Below are positions 7,160-14,134 of a stretch of 33,134 nucleotides of DNA, in pieces. Origin of the DNA: JAEYFP01 sp047602645. Its GTDB lineage: Bacteria > Bacillota > Clostridia > Lachnospirales > Lachnospiraceae. Position numbers and translations under genes: made by a program. How positions within the stretch are numbered: position 1 is the first letter of the stretch; each line of letters starts with the position of its first letter. Where the stretch lies: contig JASGGU010000040.1 of assembly GCA_047602645.1 (NCBI GenBank), forward strand, positions 1-33,134. Direction: 5' to 3'. The notes beneath the pieces are model-generated. The model was not told the origin of the DNA. It searched no databases and worked only from the letters and a program-made list of their open reading frames with translations.

Positions 7160-7555
7160 ATGGCAAAAAAATTTGGTAAATTTCTCGCATTTGCTGCTCT
7201 TGCAGGAGCCGCTGCCGCAGGTGTCTATTTTTATCTGAATAAAAAAGACGAGAAGCCCTGCGACTGTGAAAACGACTTTGATGACGATATAGAAAATTTT
7301 TTTGATGATGAAAAGGAAAAGGCTGCATCAAATTCAAACAGGGAATATGTTTCCTTAAACAAATCCACCTCTACCGATTCCGCAAAGGATGCACTTAAAA
7401 ATGCTGTCATGGAAACTGCTGCAGAATTAAAGGAAAAAGCTGCAGAAGCAGCGGATGGTGTTGGTCTCGTCAAGGATGCTGCTACAGAAGCTGCCGAATT
7501 CGCCTTTAAGGAATTCAAAGATGGCGTGGAAAAGGCAACTGATGCAGACGTATAA
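7160..7555 (+). CDS. Small membrane-anchored protein with amphipathic helix, unknown function
   Basis: 131 residues with one hydrophobic segment at about 9-27 (LAFAALAGAAAAGVYFYL), preceded by lysines and followed by KKDEK. The middle is very acidic with two cysteines (CDCENDFDDDIENFFDDE). The last 60 residues form a long Ala/Glu/Lys amphipathic helix (AKDALKNAVMETAAELKEKA), similar in style to YtxH-type proteins. ATG 7160 has AAAGGAG eight bases upstream. It is a single gene with its own promoter and palindromic operator at 5' and a strong terminator at 3', divergent from the LiaF-like operon. An envelope or stress role is only a guess from location. I do not recognise a named family. Confidence 0.75.
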   Translation: MAKKFGKFLAFAALAGAAAAGVYFYLNKKDEKPCDCENDFDDDIENFFDDEKEKAASNSNREYVSLNKSTSTDSAKDALKNAVMETAAELKEKAAEAADGVGLVKDAATEAAEFAFKEFKDGVEKATDADV

Positions 7556-7571
7556 TTCTGCTTTATTTTTT

Positions 7572-7613
7572 AAAAAGAAAGAATGTGAAGGAATTCTCAC
7601 ATTCTTTCTTTTT
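7572..7613. terminator. Strong bidirectional intrinsic terminator
   Basis: AAAAAGAAAGAATGTGA and its exact complement TCACATTCTTTCTTTTT (17 bp) flank an 8-base loop AGGAATTC. It serves the gene ending at 7555 (+) and, on the other strand, can end transcripts from the DUF2225 gene. Confidence 0.9.
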
Positions 7614-7614
7614 T

Positions 7615-7650
7615 GTTATATAGGAAATTCCTTCGGATTTCCTATATAAC
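7615..7650. repeat. Second long hairpin, 14-bp perfect arms
   Basis: GTTATATAGGAAAT and ATTTCCTATATAAC flank TCCTTCGG. There is no U-tract on either side. Its loop region (AATTCCTTC) is complementary over nine bases to the loop region of the preceding terminator (GAAGGAATT, 7587-7595). It continues into GCGCAGCTGCG and GCAGTAATAACG, words also found near 32475-32585. Confidence 0.7.
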
Positions 7651-7710
7651 AAAATATTATGCGCAGCTGCGTCGCAGTAATAACGTATCGACTTCCTATC
7701 TATCATAAAA

Positions 7711-8559
7711 TTACTGGCCCTTGCGCATCCTGATTTCCAAAAGGATCTGCTGCTTTAAATCTCTCGCTTTATCTTTCATTCGGGTGTTTGCATTCTGGGA
7801 AACAAGGATACCGGAAATCAGTCTGGACGCAATATCATACTTTTCGAATTTGGCCGCCGTGACTGCGATCAGGTAGTCCACCGTCATCTCATCCATTCCG
7901 CACATCGGGAAATTTTCTGTCTGCCTCGCGGAGATAAACCCCTCCATGGCATTTTCTAAGAGCTCTGCTTCATCCTTCTGCATCTGTCCCATCGCTCCGT
8001 CATCATCCAAAGCTTCCAAATCATAGGTTTCCATCTTTCCGCGCACAAGCCATGCCATTTTCAAACAGGTATATGCCTTTTCACTGGCTCGTGCACGCTT
8101 TACAACCGCATTGGCAAGTGCAAGCTGATAGCGTTCGATTGCATCGTCATAGCTGTATTCCTCCTTAACAGCAAACGTCTTAAAGTTTTTTGAAATATTT
8201 TCCTTAATCAGCTTTGCCTGAGGCGGTGTAATAGACTTGAAATATCTTGAAATAGCCGCATAGCCGCAATGCGGGCAAGCAATCACGTCATATTTGAGAG
8301 GATCAACTTTCTCATATTTGGGGCGCAAATCCGTATCAGTCCCAAGAAGCTTCGCTTTTCCAGCTTTAATCGTCCTCACTTTAAATTCCTTATCACAAAC
8401 AGGACAGGTATATGTTTTATCAAACAAAAAATCTGACTCCGTCACTTCCTTTTCAGCTGCCTTCGGCTGTCCCGACGATCCTGATTCCTCTTTTTCAAAA
8501 AGTGCCGCATCCTCCAGCTTTCCGAGTCCCAGATTTCCTAAACCTGACAAAATTCCCAT
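7711..8559 (-). CDS. DUF2225 family protein
   Basis: 282 residues, soluble. A four-cysteine zinc-binding site is visible: Cys52-x-x-Cys55 (TCPVCDKEF) and Cys95-x-x-Cys98 (ACPHCGYAA), the hallmark of DUF2225. A helical, TPR-like region follows from about residue 120 (YDDAIERYQLALANAVVKRA). The first 45 residues are a low-complexity Gly/Glu/Ser tail. The function is unknown in the literature I can recall. AGGAGG lies nine bases before ATG 8559. It is 78 bases downstream of glnS, and TATACT near 8600 could be a weak promoter without a good -35 box, so co-transcription with glnS is possible. Confidence 0.85.
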   Translation of the reverse strand: MGILSGLGNLGLGKLEDAALFEKEESGSSGQPKAAEKEVTESDFLFDKTYTCPVCDKEFKVRTIKAGKAKLLGTDTDLRPKYEKVDPLKYDVIACPHCGYAAISRYFKSITPPQAKLIKENISKNFKTFAVKEEYSYDDAIERYQLALANAVVKRARASEKAYTCLKMAWLVRGKMETYDLEALDDDGAMGQMQKDEAELLENAMEGFISARQTENFPMCGMDEMTVDYLIAVTAAKFEKYDIASRLISGILVSQNANTRMKDKARDLKQQILLEIRMRKGQ

Positions 8560-8637
8560 CTTTCCTATCCTCCTGTGTATTTGTGTTATTTATCTGTTCA
8601 GTATAAAATGATCCTTTTTAGCAGCCGATTCTGCGCT

Positions 8638-10347
8638 TCACACCTGTGCCGGTAGCTTAAAGGAGCTTTTTAATGATACGATCCTGTTGAAAACAAGTGT
8701 CTCCGGTCCGGAATCCTTTGCATCAACGCAGAAAAATCCCTGCCGCACAAACTGAAAACTGTCATATGCCTTTGCAGCCTCAAAATTCGGTTCTAAACGG
8801 CAGCCCTTTAAGAGTGTTATGGAATTGGGATTCAAATTCAGACTGCCGTCATCATTATAAACTCCCTTTTCCTCATCAATCAGATTTTCGTAAAGACGTA
8901 TTTGTGCGCTTATCGCATGCGGTGCGCTCACCCAATGAATCGTGCCCTTTACCTTGCGCTCCGAAAACCCTCCTCCGGATTTTGTAGCAGGATCATACGT
9001 ACAATGAACCGTCGTCATTTTGCCGTTCTCATCCTTTTCAAAGCTGACACAGGTTACAAAATAGGCATTCATCAGGCGTACTTCATTACCCGGAAACAAA
9101 CGGAAATATTTCTTGGGCGGAGCCTCCATAAAGTCCTCCCGCTCAATATACAGCTCTTTTGAAAAAGGAACCTTTCTTGTTCCAAGTGCTTCGTTTTCCA
9201 TATTATTCTGCACTTCAAAATATTCTGTCTCATTTTCCGGATAGTTGTCAATCACAAGCTTTATCGGATCCAATATTGCCATCATCCGCGGACGCTTCAG
9301 CTTCAGATCCTCCCTAATGCAGTATTCCAGCATCGCATAATCGACGGAGGACTGACTTTTGGAAATACCGCACAGATCCACAAACATTCTGATGGATTCC
9401 GGCGTAAAGCCCCGTCTTCTAAGAGCTGCGATCGAAACAAGACGCGGATCGTCCCAGCCGTCAACGATGTGATCTTCCACCAGCTTTTTGATATATCTCT
9501 TTCCTGTCACAACATTAGTCAGATACAGCTTAGCAAATTCGATCTGCTTTGGAGGAAACTCATACTCCAACTCGCTCACCACCCAATCGTACAGCGGGCG
9601 GTGATCCTCGAATTCCAGCGTACAAATGGAATGAGTGACACCCTCGATTGCGTCCTCGATCGGATGCGCAAAATCATACATCGGATAAATGCACCACTGG
9701 TCCCCCGTATTGTGATGAGACATATGAGCCACCCTGTAAATGACAGGATCGCGCATGTTGATATTCGGCGACGCCATATCGATCTTCGCGCGGAGCACCT
9801 TCTCCCCGTCCTGATACAGACCGGCCTTCATATTATCAAATAGCTGAAGATTTTCCTCGACGCTTCTGTCCCTGTAGGGACTGTCCATGCCCGGCATCTC
9901 AAAGCTGCCTCGATACTCTCTGATTTCATCTGCGGTCAAGTCACAAACAAACGCCTTGCCTTTTTTGATCAGTCTGACTGCCGCTTCATACATCTGTCCA
10001 AAATAATCAGAAGCAAAAAACAGCCTGTCCTCCCAATCGGCGCCAAGCCATGCCACATCAGCCTTGATCGACTCTACGAATTCTATTTTTTCCTTTGTGG
10101 GGTTTGTATCATCAAAACGAAGGTTGAATTTACCGCCATACTGCTGTGTTAATCCATAATTTAAAAGAATTGATTTTGCGTGCCCGATATGCAGATATCC
10201 ATTGGGTTCCGGTGGAAACCGCGTACAGATCGTCTGATACGTTCCTTCCTCTAAATCCTTATCAATGATCTGCTCAATAAAGTTTCTGGAGACAATTTCC
10301 TTTTCTTCTGTTTCTTCACCCGGAAACTCTTTTTCTTTCTCATCCAT
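8638..10347 (-). CDS. glnS: Glutaminyl-tRNA synthetase
   Basis: Charges tRNA-Gln with glutamine in the cytosol. 569 residues, close to the usual 550-580. The class I HIGH motif is at residues 53-56 (PPEPNGYLHIGHAKS). NLRFDDTNPTKE and GWDDPR follow as in other GlnRS enzymes. The KMSKS-equivalent loop reads NVVTGKRYIKKLV, where TGKR replaces the MSKR of the E. coli enzyme. The C-terminal anticodon-binding beta barrels fill about 340-569. A GTG at 10353 is open in frame, but GGGAG is only three bases from it; ATG 10347 has GGGAG at nine bases and is chosen. The leader is only about 45 bases, so there is no room for a T-box; the promoter is at 10397-10425. Confidence 0.97.
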   Translation of the reverse strand: MDEKEKEFPGEETEEKEIVSRNFIEQIIDKDLEEGTYQTICTRFPPEPNGYLHIGHAKSILLNYGLTQQYGGKFNLRFDDTNPTKEKIEFVESIKADVAWLGADWEDRLFFASDYFGQMYEAAVRLIKKGKAFVCDLTADEIREYRGSFEMPGMDSPYRDRSVEENLQLFDNMKAGLYQDGEKVLRAKIDMASPNINMRDPVIYRVAHMSHHNTGDQWCIYPMYDFAHPIEDAIEGVTHSICTLEFEDHRPLYDWVVSELEYEFPPKQIEFAKLYLTNVVTGKRYIKKLVEDHIVDGWDDPRLVSIAALRRRGFTPESIRMFVDLCGISKSQSSVDYAMLEYCIREDLKLKRPRMMAILDPIKLVIDNYPENETEYFEVQNNMENEALGTRKVPFSKELYIEREDFMEAPPKKYFRLFPGNEVRLMNAYFVTCVSFEKDENGKMTTVHCTYDPATKSGGGFSERKVKGTIHWVSAPHAISAQIRLYENLIDEEKGVYNDDGSLNLNPNSITLLKGCRLEPNFEAAKAYDSFQFVRQGFFCVDAKDSGPETLVFNRIVSLKSSFKLPAQV

Positions 10348-10396
10348 TGTCACATTCTCCCGTAAAAATTATTCCCTTTTTATCTCATTATGATTT

Positions 10397-10425
10397 ATTA
10401 TACTTGCAATTATGATTTTTAGCAA
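10397..10425 (-). promoter_or_regulatory. Sigma-A promoter of glnS
   Basis: TTGCTA (10420-10425), 17 bp, TATAAT (10397-10402) on the minus strand, giving a short leader without a T-box. Confidence 0.8.
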
Positions 10426-10521
10426 GGTCTGCACCTGTTTTTTTTCATAATCCAAGCACAGTAACATTGCTGTTCACTTCGTTCTCAACAACACAACAGT
10501 ATACTTTTATCACCTTAATTT

Positions 10522-10564
10522 ATGACAAATGTAAATTCCATTTTAAGGCCGATTCTATTATGAT
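10522..10564 (+). promoter_or_regulatory. Promoter and upstream element of the CxxC/DUF2085 operon
   Basis: ATGACAAATGTAA (10522-10534), 24 bases, then TATGATAAA with the -10 box TATGAT at 10559-10564. The -35 hexamer (TTCCAT) is poor. The arrangement is identical to 7014-7056. Confidence 0.6.
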
Positions 10565-10594
10565 AAAAGAAATTCACTTTAGGAGGAATTGATT

Positions 10595-10825
10595 ATGATA
10601 TGTCCAAGATGCGGAAGCAATATGGTTCTGTGCAATACATCAAGCGAGACGACAACCGATACAAAAACAAAAGGCTTTGGCTGGATCAAGGCATGCCTCG
10701 GATATCTTTTCTTTAATATCCCCGGCATCCTGTGCGGACTTTGCGGAATGGGGAAAGGAAAATCCAGAACAACGACAACAACGCGCACCATCCATACATG
10801 TCAGTCATGCGGGTATCGGTTCTAG
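10595..10825 (+). CDS. Small CxxC zinc-ribbon-like protein with hydrophobic middle, unknown function
   Basis: 76 residues. CxxC pairs stand at both ends: Cys3/Cys6 (MICPRCGSN) and Cys69/Cys72 (CQSCGYRF), as in split zinc ribbons. Between them lie two Thr-rich stretches and a hydrophobic segment at about 34-51 (CLGYLFFNIPGILCGLCG) that includes another CxxC (47-50). It may be a membrane-associated zinc-ribbon protein. AGGAGG lies eight bases before ATG 10595; the upstream in-frame TTG at 10589 is too close to the ribosome binding site. It precedes the DUF2085 gene by 65 bases, probably in one transcript. No named family is recognised. Confidence 0.75.
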   Translation: MICPRCGSNMVLCNTSSETTTDTKTKGFGWIKACLGYLFFNIPGILCGLCGMGKGKSRTTTTTRTIHTCQSCGYRF

Positions 10826-10846
10826 GAAATACTCGGTTTTTACCAT

Positions 10847-10875
10847 GGTCTGATCCTTATCTTTTGTATCAGACC
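10847..10875 (+). repeat. Inverted repeat just before the DUF2085 ribosome binding site
   Basis: GGTCTGAT and ATCAGACC, perfect 8-bp arms with a 13-base loop, directly followed by CGAAAGGATT and the start codon. It could influence expression of the second gene. There is no U-tract. Confidence 0.5.
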
Positions 10876-10890
10876 CGAAAGGATTATTAT

Positions 10891-11289
10891 ATGCCGATTA
10901 AACAAAAACTGCTGTGGCTGCTGCGCACGGCCGGTAATTACAGCGGCTGCCATCAGCTTCCCGAGCGAAGCTTTTTCTATAAAGGGAAGCAGTTTCCGGT
11001 CTGTGCGAGATGCACCGGCGTTTCGATCGGTCAACTGCTGTCCATCCTCGTCAATATGAGATTCCGGAGAGGCTCCCTGCTGCTTTCCGTCCTCGCTCTC
11101 TCCTGCATGGGCGCGGATTGGCTGATCCAGGAAACCGGAATTAAAGAATCCACCAACCGCCGCCGGCTGATTACAGGCATGTTAGGTGGATTCGGATTAT
11201 TTAATTTGTATTTTCTATTTTATTATAACCTTAAACACTTTCTATTACAACGCCGTGAGCGATTCCCGGAACAGAATTTCCTTCATTAA
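10891..11289 (+). CDS. DUF2085 family membrane protein
   Basis: 132 residues. The family signature is clear: Cys20-His-Gln (SGCHQLPERSFFYKGKQFPV) followed by Cys38-Ala-Arg-Cys41-Thr-Gly (CARCTGVSIG). Hydrophobic segments follow at about 43-55, 58-75 and 100-118 (MLGGFGLFNLYFLFYYN). It is likely a small membrane protein with a metal-binding Cys/His cluster; the function is unknown. The frame is open far upstream, but ATG 10891 has GAAAGG eight bases before it and fits family length. Its last 59 bases overlap the 3' end of spoVAD on the opposite strand, so there is no terminator between the two genes. Confidence 0.85.
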   Translation: MPIKQKLLWLLRTAGNYSGCHQLPERSFFYKGKQFPVCARCTGVSIGQLLSILVNMRFRRGSLLLSVLALSCMGADWLIQETGIKESTNRRRLITGMLGGFGLFNLYFLFYYNLKHFLLQRRERFPEQNFLH

Positions 11290-12250
11290 AGCTGACTGTG
11301 GATAACAGTGCACCTGTCGGAACGAATAAAATCCGTTTCCACGTGCCATTCTGAAGCTGTTTCAGAATATAGGCACTCAGCACAACTGCCGAGCATCCAC
11401 AGCCACTACCGCCCGCATGGGTATCTTGACTTTCCGGGTCAAATATTTCGATACCGCAATCCATATGCCGATCGGAGATATCCGCCCCCTTTTCTTTCAG
11501 TAATTCTATTAATAAGGTCTGACCTACCGTACCGAGGTCTCCGGTGATAATCTTGTCATAGTCCTTCGGTGTCCTTCCGAAGTCGGTCAAATGCTGGTAA
11601 ATCAGATCACAGGCTGCGGGTGCCATCGTTGCTCCCATATTCATGGAATCCTTTACACCGTAATCTACAATTCTGCCCGGCGTAAAACCTGTAATTTTCG
11701 CTCTCGACAACAGCGTTTTTTCCTCCGAAAGTATGAACGCGCCGCTGCCCGTCACCGTCCAGGACGCCGACAGAGGGCGCTGGCTTCCATATTGCAGCGG
11801 AAAGCGAAATTCTTTTTCTGCGCTCCCAAAATGACTGGACGTCAGGCAAAGCACCCGCTCCGCAAATCCGCCCGCTACCGCCATTGAGCCAAGTCCCAAC
11901 GATTCTCCGCAGGTAGAGCAGGCACCGTACAATCCCAACAGCGGAATATTCAAATCGGCCAGACCAAATGATGTCGCTATCAATTGACAGAGCAAGTCGC
12001 CCGCAAATACATAGCGGATATAATCCGGCTTTAAGGATGCTTTCCCAATCGCGAGCGATGCAGCCTCCTTCTGTAATGTACTTTCCGCCTCTTCCCATGA
12101 CTCACAGCCGAACATCGCATCTTCGCAGATCATGTCAAACATACTTCCAAGCGGTCCCTCGCCTTCCTTCTTACCGACAATGGACGCGCTGCTAATAATA
12201 TATACCGGATTTTCAAAGCATACGCTCTGCTTTCCCGCCATCTGTGCCAT
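11231..12250 (-). CDS. spoVAD: Stage V sporulation protein AD
   Basis: 339 residues, normal length. SpoVAD has a thiolase-like fold and binds dipicolinic acid for uptake into the forespore as part of the SpoVA channel. Visible family segments: NPVYIISSASIVGKKEGEGP at the start, the Cys-containing GACSTCGESLGLGSM near 110-125, SSHFGSAEKEFRFPLQYGSQ, and DTHAGGSGCGCSAVVLSAYI near the end. It follows spoVAC by 120 bases, a rather long gap. The ribosome binding site is modest (AGGATGGGA). The usual downstream spoVAE is absent here; the next gene is a convergent DUF2085 gene whose 3' end overlaps this one by 59 bases. Confidence 0.95.
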   Translation of the reverse strand: MAQMAGKQSVCFENPVYIISSASIVGKKEGEGPLGSMFDMICEDAMFGCESWEEAESTLQKEAASLAIGKASLKPDYIRYVFAGDLLCQLIATSFGLADLNIPLLGLYGACSTCGESLGLGSMAVAGGFAERVLCLTSSHFGSAEKEFRFPLQYGSQRPLSASWTVTGSGAFILSEEKTLLSRAKITGFTPGRIVDYGVKDSMNMGATMAPAACDLIYQHLTDFGRTPKDYDKIITGDLGTVGQTLLIELLKEKGADISDRHMDCGIEIFDPESQDTHAGGSGCGCSAVVLSAYILKQLQNGTWKRILFVPTGALLSTVSFNEGNSVPGIAHGVVIESV

Positions 12251-12370
12251 TTCTATCCCATCCTGTTTTATTTAATAATGATTGCCGATCTGTTTTACCG
12301 ACTTATTCAATCTTAGTTTTTCCATCGAATTGCTATTTATACAAGGATCTTGCATGCAATAAATTTATTT

Positions 12371-12850
12371 CTACCACAAGCCGGCCATTTTACCAAGCCA
12401 ATAAAACAATCCCAAAACCCAGCTTGTAAAAATTCCGTATAGGATGACCGGTCCGGCAATCGTAAATACTTTTGCACCGACACCAAATACCTGTCCTTCC
12501 CTTTTAAATTCCAAAGCGGCGGATGCGATCGAATTGGCAAAACCCGTAATCGGTACAAGAATGCCGGCGCCCGCAAATTTAGCAATACTCGGATACAAAT
12601 TCAATCCTGTCAAAAGAGCGCTGAGCAGTACAAGCAGCATTGAACACCATGCACCGGCTGTTTCTTTATCCAGCCCTCTTAAAGCTGCAAAATTCAATAT
12701 CCACTCACCAAACGTACAGATGAGCCCGCCTGTTACAAACGCCTGTAGCAGCATCCTCCACATGGAATGCGTCGGGGTGACTGCCTTGATTTGCTTCTCA
12801 TAATGATCAATTGTCTCCTGCGAGACATTTTTATTTCCCTGATGACCCAT
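12371..12850 (-). CDS. spoVAC: Stage V sporulation protein AC
   Basis: 159 residues with about five membrane helices, the usual size. SpoVAC is a mechanosensitive-type channel component of the inner spore membrane used for dipicolinate release. Family features: the leader HYEKQIKAVTPTHSMWRMLL, then AFVTGGLICTFGEWI, and GAGILVPITGFANSIASAAL, a highly conserved loop in SpoVAC/SpoVAE. ATG 12850 follows GGGAG at seven bases. It lies 107 bases after spoVAB; that gap holds a TATAAT-like sequence and the inverted repeat AGCAGGA-TTGT-TCCTGCT (12887-12904), which may be an extra regulatory site. Confidence 0.95.
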   Translation of the reverse strand: MGHQGNKNVSQETIDHYEKQIKAVTPTHSMWRMLLQAFVTGGLICTFGEWILNFAALRGLDKETAGAWCSMLLVLLSALLTGLNLYPSIAKFAGAGILVPITGFANSIASAALEFKREGQVFGVGAKVFTIAGPVILYGIFTSWVLGLFYWLGKMAGLW

Positions 12851-12886
12851 TTTTCTGCTCCCGTTTATTGTTTAAATTTTTATTCC

Positions 12887-12904
12887 AGCAGGATTGTTCC
12901 TGCT
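12887..12904. repeat. Short inverted repeat between spoVAB and spoVAC
   Basis: AGCAGGA-TTGT-TCCTGCT, perfect 7-bp arms with a 4-base loop. No U-tract follows. Possibly an mRNA-processing or binding site. Confidence 0.4.
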
Positions 12905-12957
12905 TAAAGTATTTACAAAAATGATAGAATTATACTGTTACATATTTTCCGCATTGC

Positions 12958-13443
12958 TCATAGCAAACACGCATCAAAAAGCGAGCCAAACAGTTTACCG
13001 AATGCCATACCCAAAATGATGGCCTTGATGCCAAGCGTCAGATTTGTGCGCCTTGCAAAAATCGGAATTGTATCCAGAAGCTCCGCAATAGCAAGTGCGA
13101 GACAACCGACAAAAATACCCGTAAACAAACCATAGAAGGACAGCATCCCCTTCCCGAGCCATTCCGGCCAGAGCCGACCGGAGCTTTCCCATAGCACAGC
13201 AGACTTTTCCCGCAGCTGCGACAGAAATAAACAGATCCGCTCGTAAAAGATGCTTGTAAGATTGCCGAAAAGCGTCCCGAGCACAACCATCTCTTCATAT
13301 AAAAATGCTTTGTCCGCCGTATGTGTCTTTCCTGCGAACCGCGGTACAAGCCCGACCGCTGTCAGAGTTGTAAACACACCGCCTGACACAAACAAGCCAA
13401 AGCTCAGCCCCAGCGCACAAAGCCCCGCTTCCTTCATCCACAT
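12958..13443 (-). CDS. spoVAB: Stage V sporulation protein AB
   Basis: 161 residues with four hydrophobic segments, at about 5-30, 45-65, 95-120 and 135-155. Recognised from GLSFGLFVSGGVFTTLTAVG and VPRFAGKTHTADKAFLYEEM near the N-terminus and the C-terminal GIKAIILGMAFGKLFGSLFD, which match SpoVAB. It is a membrane protein of the spoVA set, made in the forespore. GAGGGG lies ten bases before ATG 13443. spoVAA, which normally precedes spoVAB, is absent. No convincing sigma-G/F promoter was found in the 120 bases upstream, which begin with the cobO terminator. Confidence 0.88.
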   Translation of the reverse strand: MWMKEAGLCALGLSFGLFVSGGVFTTLTAVGLVPRFAGKTHTADKAFLYEEMVVLGTLFGNLTSIFYERICLFLSQLREKSAVLWESSGRLWPEWLGKGMLSFYGLFTGIFVGCLALAIAELLDTIPIFARRTNLTLGIKAIILGMAFGKLFGSLFDACLL

Positions 13444-13511
13444 TCAAACAATTCCCCTCTCGTTTCCGGCTTTTTTGCCTCTAAACAGCTATCAAAAGTA
13501 TCTGCAAAGGC

Positions 13512-13549
13512 AAAAAAAATATACGCCGTCCCTTAAGACAGCGTATATT
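13512..13549 (-). terminator. Intrinsic terminator of cobO
   Basis: On the minus strand AATATACGC-T-GTC pairs with GAC-G-GCGTATATT (13 bp, one G-U) and runs into eight T. It lies 15 bases after the cobO stop codon and insulates spoVAB. Confidence 0.9.
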
Positions 13550-13563
13550 CTCTATCATGCTAT

Positions 13564-14049
13564 TTATTTCACAGTTACCACCCGGGAAACTTCGTCTGCG
13601 AGCTCGCAAATTTCATCGGGCAGCTGGATGCCTGTGATGACAAGGCTCTTATCCTCCGGCTTAGCGGCAATCAATGCCTTGAAATCTTCGATCGTAACAA
13701 TTTGATTATCAATCAGTCCCAATGCTTCATCCAGAATCAGGCAGTCACACTCGCCGGTAGCCAGTACCTTTTTAGCAAAGTTCAGGCCGTTGCGGATGTT
13801 TGCGATTGCCTCTTTTTTCTCCTCTTCAGATAGATCAAAATAGAATTCGTCGGATTTTTCAAATGTGAACAGCTTGATTTCCGGCTCAAGACGTCTGATA
13901 AAATCAAGCTCTGTCTGATTTTTCCCCTTTAAAAACTGTACGATGAATACACTTTTCCCCTGACTTGCGGCACGGATCGCCTGGCCGACGGCAGCCGTCG
14001 TCTTGCCCTTCCCGTCACCGAAATACACGTAAATCAAACCCTCACTCAT
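13564..14049 (-). CDS. cobO: Cob(I)yrinic acid a,c-diamide adenosyltransferase (CobO/BtuR type)
   Basis: Attaches the adenosyl group of ATP to reduced corrinoids, making coenzyme B12 forms. 161 residues. The P-loop GDGKGKTT is at residues 11-18, then AVGQAIRAASQGKSVFIVQF and LKG, the family's LILDEALGLID (Walker B-like) and VITGIQLPDEICELADEV near the end. The frame is open back to 14145 into ssb, but ATG 14049 has GAGG six bases upstream and gives the typical start GLIYVYFGDGKGKTT. A good promoter (14099-14127) lies just upstream, so it can be expressed apart from ssb. No other cobalamin genes are near, which suggests salvage. Confidence 0.93.
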   Translation of the reverse strand: MSEGLIYVYFGDGKGKTTAAVGQAIRAASQGKSVFIVQFLKGKNQTELDFIRRLEPEIKLFTFEKSDEFYFDLSEEEKKEAIANIRNGLNFAKKVLATGECDCLILDEALGLIDNQIVTIEDFKALIAAKPEDKSLVITGIQLPDEICELADEVSRVVTVK

Positions 14050-14098
14050 AAGCCACCTCTTAAGGAATTTTTCTCTCATTGTTGGTGATACGCTGGAT

Positions 14099-14127
14099 AT
14101 CATATCACTATCGTCAGGCAAAATCAA
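14099..14127 (-). promoter_or_regulatory. Sigma-A promoter of cobO
   Basis: TTGATT (14122-14127), 17 bp, TATGAT (14099-14104) on the minus strand, just after the ssb stop codon at 14135. No cobalamin riboswitch is seen in the short leader. Confidence 0.7.
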
Positions 14128-14134
14128 CTGTTTT

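Noticed and set aside
10348..10400. T-box leader before glnS
   Set aside because: A near-perfect promoter lies about 50 bases upstream of the start codon, leaving no room for a T-box, and no T-box motif is seen.
11607..12098. 163-codon minus-strand frame within spoVAD
   Set aside because: Same strand but another frame of spoVAD, which has full-length family similarity; no plausible protein.
12888..12960. Possible sigma-G promoter before spoVAC (TATAAT-like box with GCAAT upstream)
   Set aside because: Spacing and both boxes deviate from the sigma-F/G consensus; not strong enough to list as a feature.
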